NCBI RefSeq assembly: GCF_013416555.1
Contig: NZ_JACCFG010000001.1
Coordinates: 434,001-498,000 of the forward strand
Reading direction: 5' to 3'
Length of the DNA stretch: 64,000 bases
Source: Sphingomonas sp. R-74633
GTDB lineage: Bacteria; Pseudomonadota; Alphaproteobacteria; Sphingomonadales; Sphingomonadaceae
Translations under genes and position numbers: made by a program
Notes under the pieces: generated by a model
The model's input: only the letters and a program-made list of their open reading frames with translations
The model's database searches: none
Told to the model about the DNA's origin: nothing
Shown here: piece after piece, positions 62,306-64,000 of the stretch
How the letters are laid out: every line of letters starts with the position of its first letter
Position numbering within the stretch: position 1 is the first letter of the stretch

Positions 62306-64000
62306 ATGTCTGAAGTCCGCCCCCTCCACAAACTCAAGGGCAACCAGAAGGCCGCCAGCGATCCCGGCCGCCATATCTGGCTCTCTGCCTCCGCCGGCAC
62401 CGGCAAGACCCAGGTGCTCGCCGCGCGCGTCTGGCGGCTGCTGCTCGGCGGCACCGATCCCGGCGCGATCCTGTGCCTCACCTTCACCAAGGCCGGCGCG
62501 GCCGAAATGTCCGAGCGGATCACCAGCCGGCTCGCCCGCTGGGTGCGCGCGTCGGACACCGAACTCGCCGCCGACCTTGAGGCGCTCGGCGAGAATATCT
62601 CACCCGCCGGCCGTGAAAAGGCCCGCCAGCTCTTCGCCAAGGTGCTCGACGCGCCCGGCGGCGGCATCCGCATCCAGACGATCCACAGCTTCTGCCAGTC
62701 GCTGCTCGCCGCCTTCCCGATCGAGGCCGGCCTCGTCCCCGGCTTCCGCCCGCTCGACCAGCGCGAGGAAGCCGTGCTCTCCCGCGAGGCGCTCGCCGAA
62801 ATGCTGGTCGATGCCGAGCGGGATGGCCGCGGCTGGATCGTCGACGCGGTCGGCGCGCTGTCGCTGCGGCTGGGCGAGGGCAAGGCAGAGGATTTCCTCA
62901 AGGCCTGCGCGCGCGAAGGGGAGGCGCTCGCCGCGCTGCCGATCCTGATCCAGCCATATTTGCGCGAAGCACTCGGGCTCCCCCTGGGTGACGTCGATGC
63001 CGAGATCGCCTTCCGCTGCGGCGACGACCAGTTCGATCTCGCAAGCCTGCGCATGGTCGCGTCGATGAGCGCGAACTGGGGCACCAAGTCCGGCCTCGAG
63101 CGTGCCGACATCATCGCCGCCTGGCTCGCCAAGGGCCCCGAAGCGCGTGCCGCCGGGCTGGCCGATCTCCACAGCGTCTGGGCCACCGCCAAGGGAGATC
63201 CGCGCTCGTTCGGCAAGGGCCAGGCGCCGCAGGACGACGGCTATGCCGATTATGCGATGCGGCTCCACGCGACCTGCGCCGAGCTGCTGGGCATGAAGAC
63301 GCAGGCCGCCTATGCCGATCTGCTCGCGCTAGGGCTCGAGGCCGGCCGGATCTATGCCGAGACCTATAAACAGGCCAAGCGCCGCCTCGGCGCGGTCGAT
63401 TTCAACGACCTGATCCACCGCACCGTCGCCTTGCTCGCCGAGCCGGGCATGGGCGAATGGGTGCGCTTCAAGCTCGATCAGGCGACCGAGCACGTCCTGA
63501 TCGACGAGGCGCAGGACACCAATCCCCAGCAATGGGCGATCGTCAGCGCGATCGCCGATGAGTTCTTCGTCGGCGAAGGCGTGCGCGCCGAGACGGTCCG
63601 CACGCTGTTCACTGTCGGCGACTATAAACAGGCGATCTTCGGCTTCCAGGGCACCGACCCGATCTTTTTCCGCGCCGCCTTTGAGCGCTTCCTGGCGATG
63701 TCGCGGATCAAGGCCGACGCCGACTATGTGTTCGACGAGGGCAAGCCCGAGCCGCGCGAAGTCGAGGAGCTGTCGCTCACGCATAGTTTCCGGTCGACCC
63801 GCCCGGTGCTCGAATTCGTCGATGCCGCGCTCGGCGCCTTGCCGCTTCCGGGCATGGGTGAACTTTCGGATGCAGAAGAGCATGCAAGCGAAGTGCCCGG
63901 TCCCGGCACCGTCACGCTCTGGCCGCCGGTCACCGAAGGCGGCAGCGAGGCGGACGAAGAGGAATGGGTGAGCGACGCCACCCGCAAGCTCGCCGGCGAC
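62306..64000 (+). CDS. addA: Double-strand break repair helicase AddA, cut by window edge
   Basis: UvrD-like helicase/nuclease subunit of AddAB. The first 565 residues are present from ATG 62306, with no stop before the window end. IWLSASAGTGKTQVLAARVW (Walker A, about 26-40), CLTFTKAGAAEM (motif Ia), IQTIHSFCQSLL, FNDLIHRT, LIDEAQDTNPQQW (Walker B) and FTVGDYKQAIFGFQGTDP (motif III) are in order. The C-terminal nuclease domain lies beyond the window. It follows addB after a repeat. Confidence 0.93.
   Translation, partial: MSEVRPLHKLKGNQKAASDPGRHIWLSASAGTGKTQVLAARVWRLLLGGTDPGAILCLTFTKAGAAEMSERITSRLARWVRASDTELAADLEALGENISPAGREKARQLFAKVLDAPGGGIRIQTIHSFCQSLLAAFPIEAGLVPGFRPLDQREEAVLSREALAEMLVDAERDGRGWIVDAVGALSLRLGEGKAEDFLKACAREGEALAALPILIQPYLREALGLPLGDVDAEIAFRCGDDQFDLASLRMVASMSANWGTKSGLERADIIAAWLAKGPEARAAGLADLHSVWATAKGDPRSFGKGQAPQDDGYADYAMRLHATCAELLGMKTQAAYADLLALGLEAGRIYAETYKQAKRRLGAVDFNDLIHRTVALLAEPGMGEWVRFKLDQATEHVLIDEAQDTNPQQWAIVSAIADEFFVGEGVRAETVRTLFTVGDYKQAIFGFQGTDPIFFRAAFERFLAMSRIKADADYVFDEGKPEPREVEELSLTHSFRSTRPVLEFVDAALGALPLPGMGELSDAEEHASEVPGPGTVTLWPPVTEGGSEADEEEWVSDATRKLAGD

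Overview
The window looks like a chromosomal segment from a Sphingomonas-like member of the Alphaproteobacteria (Sphingomonadales). The evidence is high GC with strong third-position bias, a DivL-type pseudo-histidine kinase upstream of tsaE-amgK-murU, AddAB instead of RecBCD, an S16 ribosomal protein with a long acidic tail, an FtsY without the long acidic N-terminal domain, a large TonB-dependent receptor of the sphingomonad type, and several families of intergenic inverted repeats. I see no rRNA, tRNA, CRISPR array, transposase, integrase or prophage genes. This is core chromosome with small accessory patches.

Layout. 1-2554: phage-shock region, with pspC (partial), pspB, pspA and a 39-residue leader ORF on the minus strand behind a textbook sigma-54 promoter, and the activator gene pspF divergent to them. 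2738-10545: sodB, a small exported protein, a ClC-family channel, then ispZ/ftsY/mtaB as an overlapping minus-strand operon, a DUF924 protein and a GGDEF-EAL protein. 10809-21375: ffh, then rpsP-rimM, and trmD-rplS separated from rimM by about 6.8 kb of unrelated genes (metallophosphoesterase, glycine-zipper protein, sulfatase, serine hydrolase, a three-gene TIGR04222/glycine-rich cluster and a thioredoxin-reductase-like gene). 21543-28515: a DUF2383 protein, a SoxR/VOC pair sharing a SoxR box, a dipeptidyl-peptidase-like enzyme, a patatin, asd and a GFA protein. 28520-39648: chemoreceptor, DUF418 membrane protein, marR-emrA-emrB efflux operon, GFA protein, hydrolase, ACE-like M2 peptidase and a SIMPL protein. 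39649-43579: repeats, a 43-residue acidic ORF, AMP nucleosidase, a small helical protein, peroxiredoxin, YqgE and a secreted protein. 43684-49259: methionine/SAH module, with metE plus thioesterase behind a cobalamin riboswitch and ahcY, and near-identical 20-bp palindromes upstream of both. 49326-64000: TPR-sulfotransferase, TonB receptor, divL-tsaE-amgK-murU and addB-addA (addA runs off the end).

The strongest regulatory stories are three. The psp operon has a GG-N10-GC promoter, a small first ORF and two intercistronic hairpins. The metE and ahcY genes share a palindromic operator (most likely SahR-type), and metE adds a B12 riboswitch with a visible Shine-Dalgarno sequester/anti-sequester pair. 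The SoxR box is oriented so that the divergent VOC-family gene, rather than soxR itself, is the likely target. I did not find an evidently new multi-gene defence or biosynthetic system. The least understood gene set is the TIGR04222 trio at 17579-19318.
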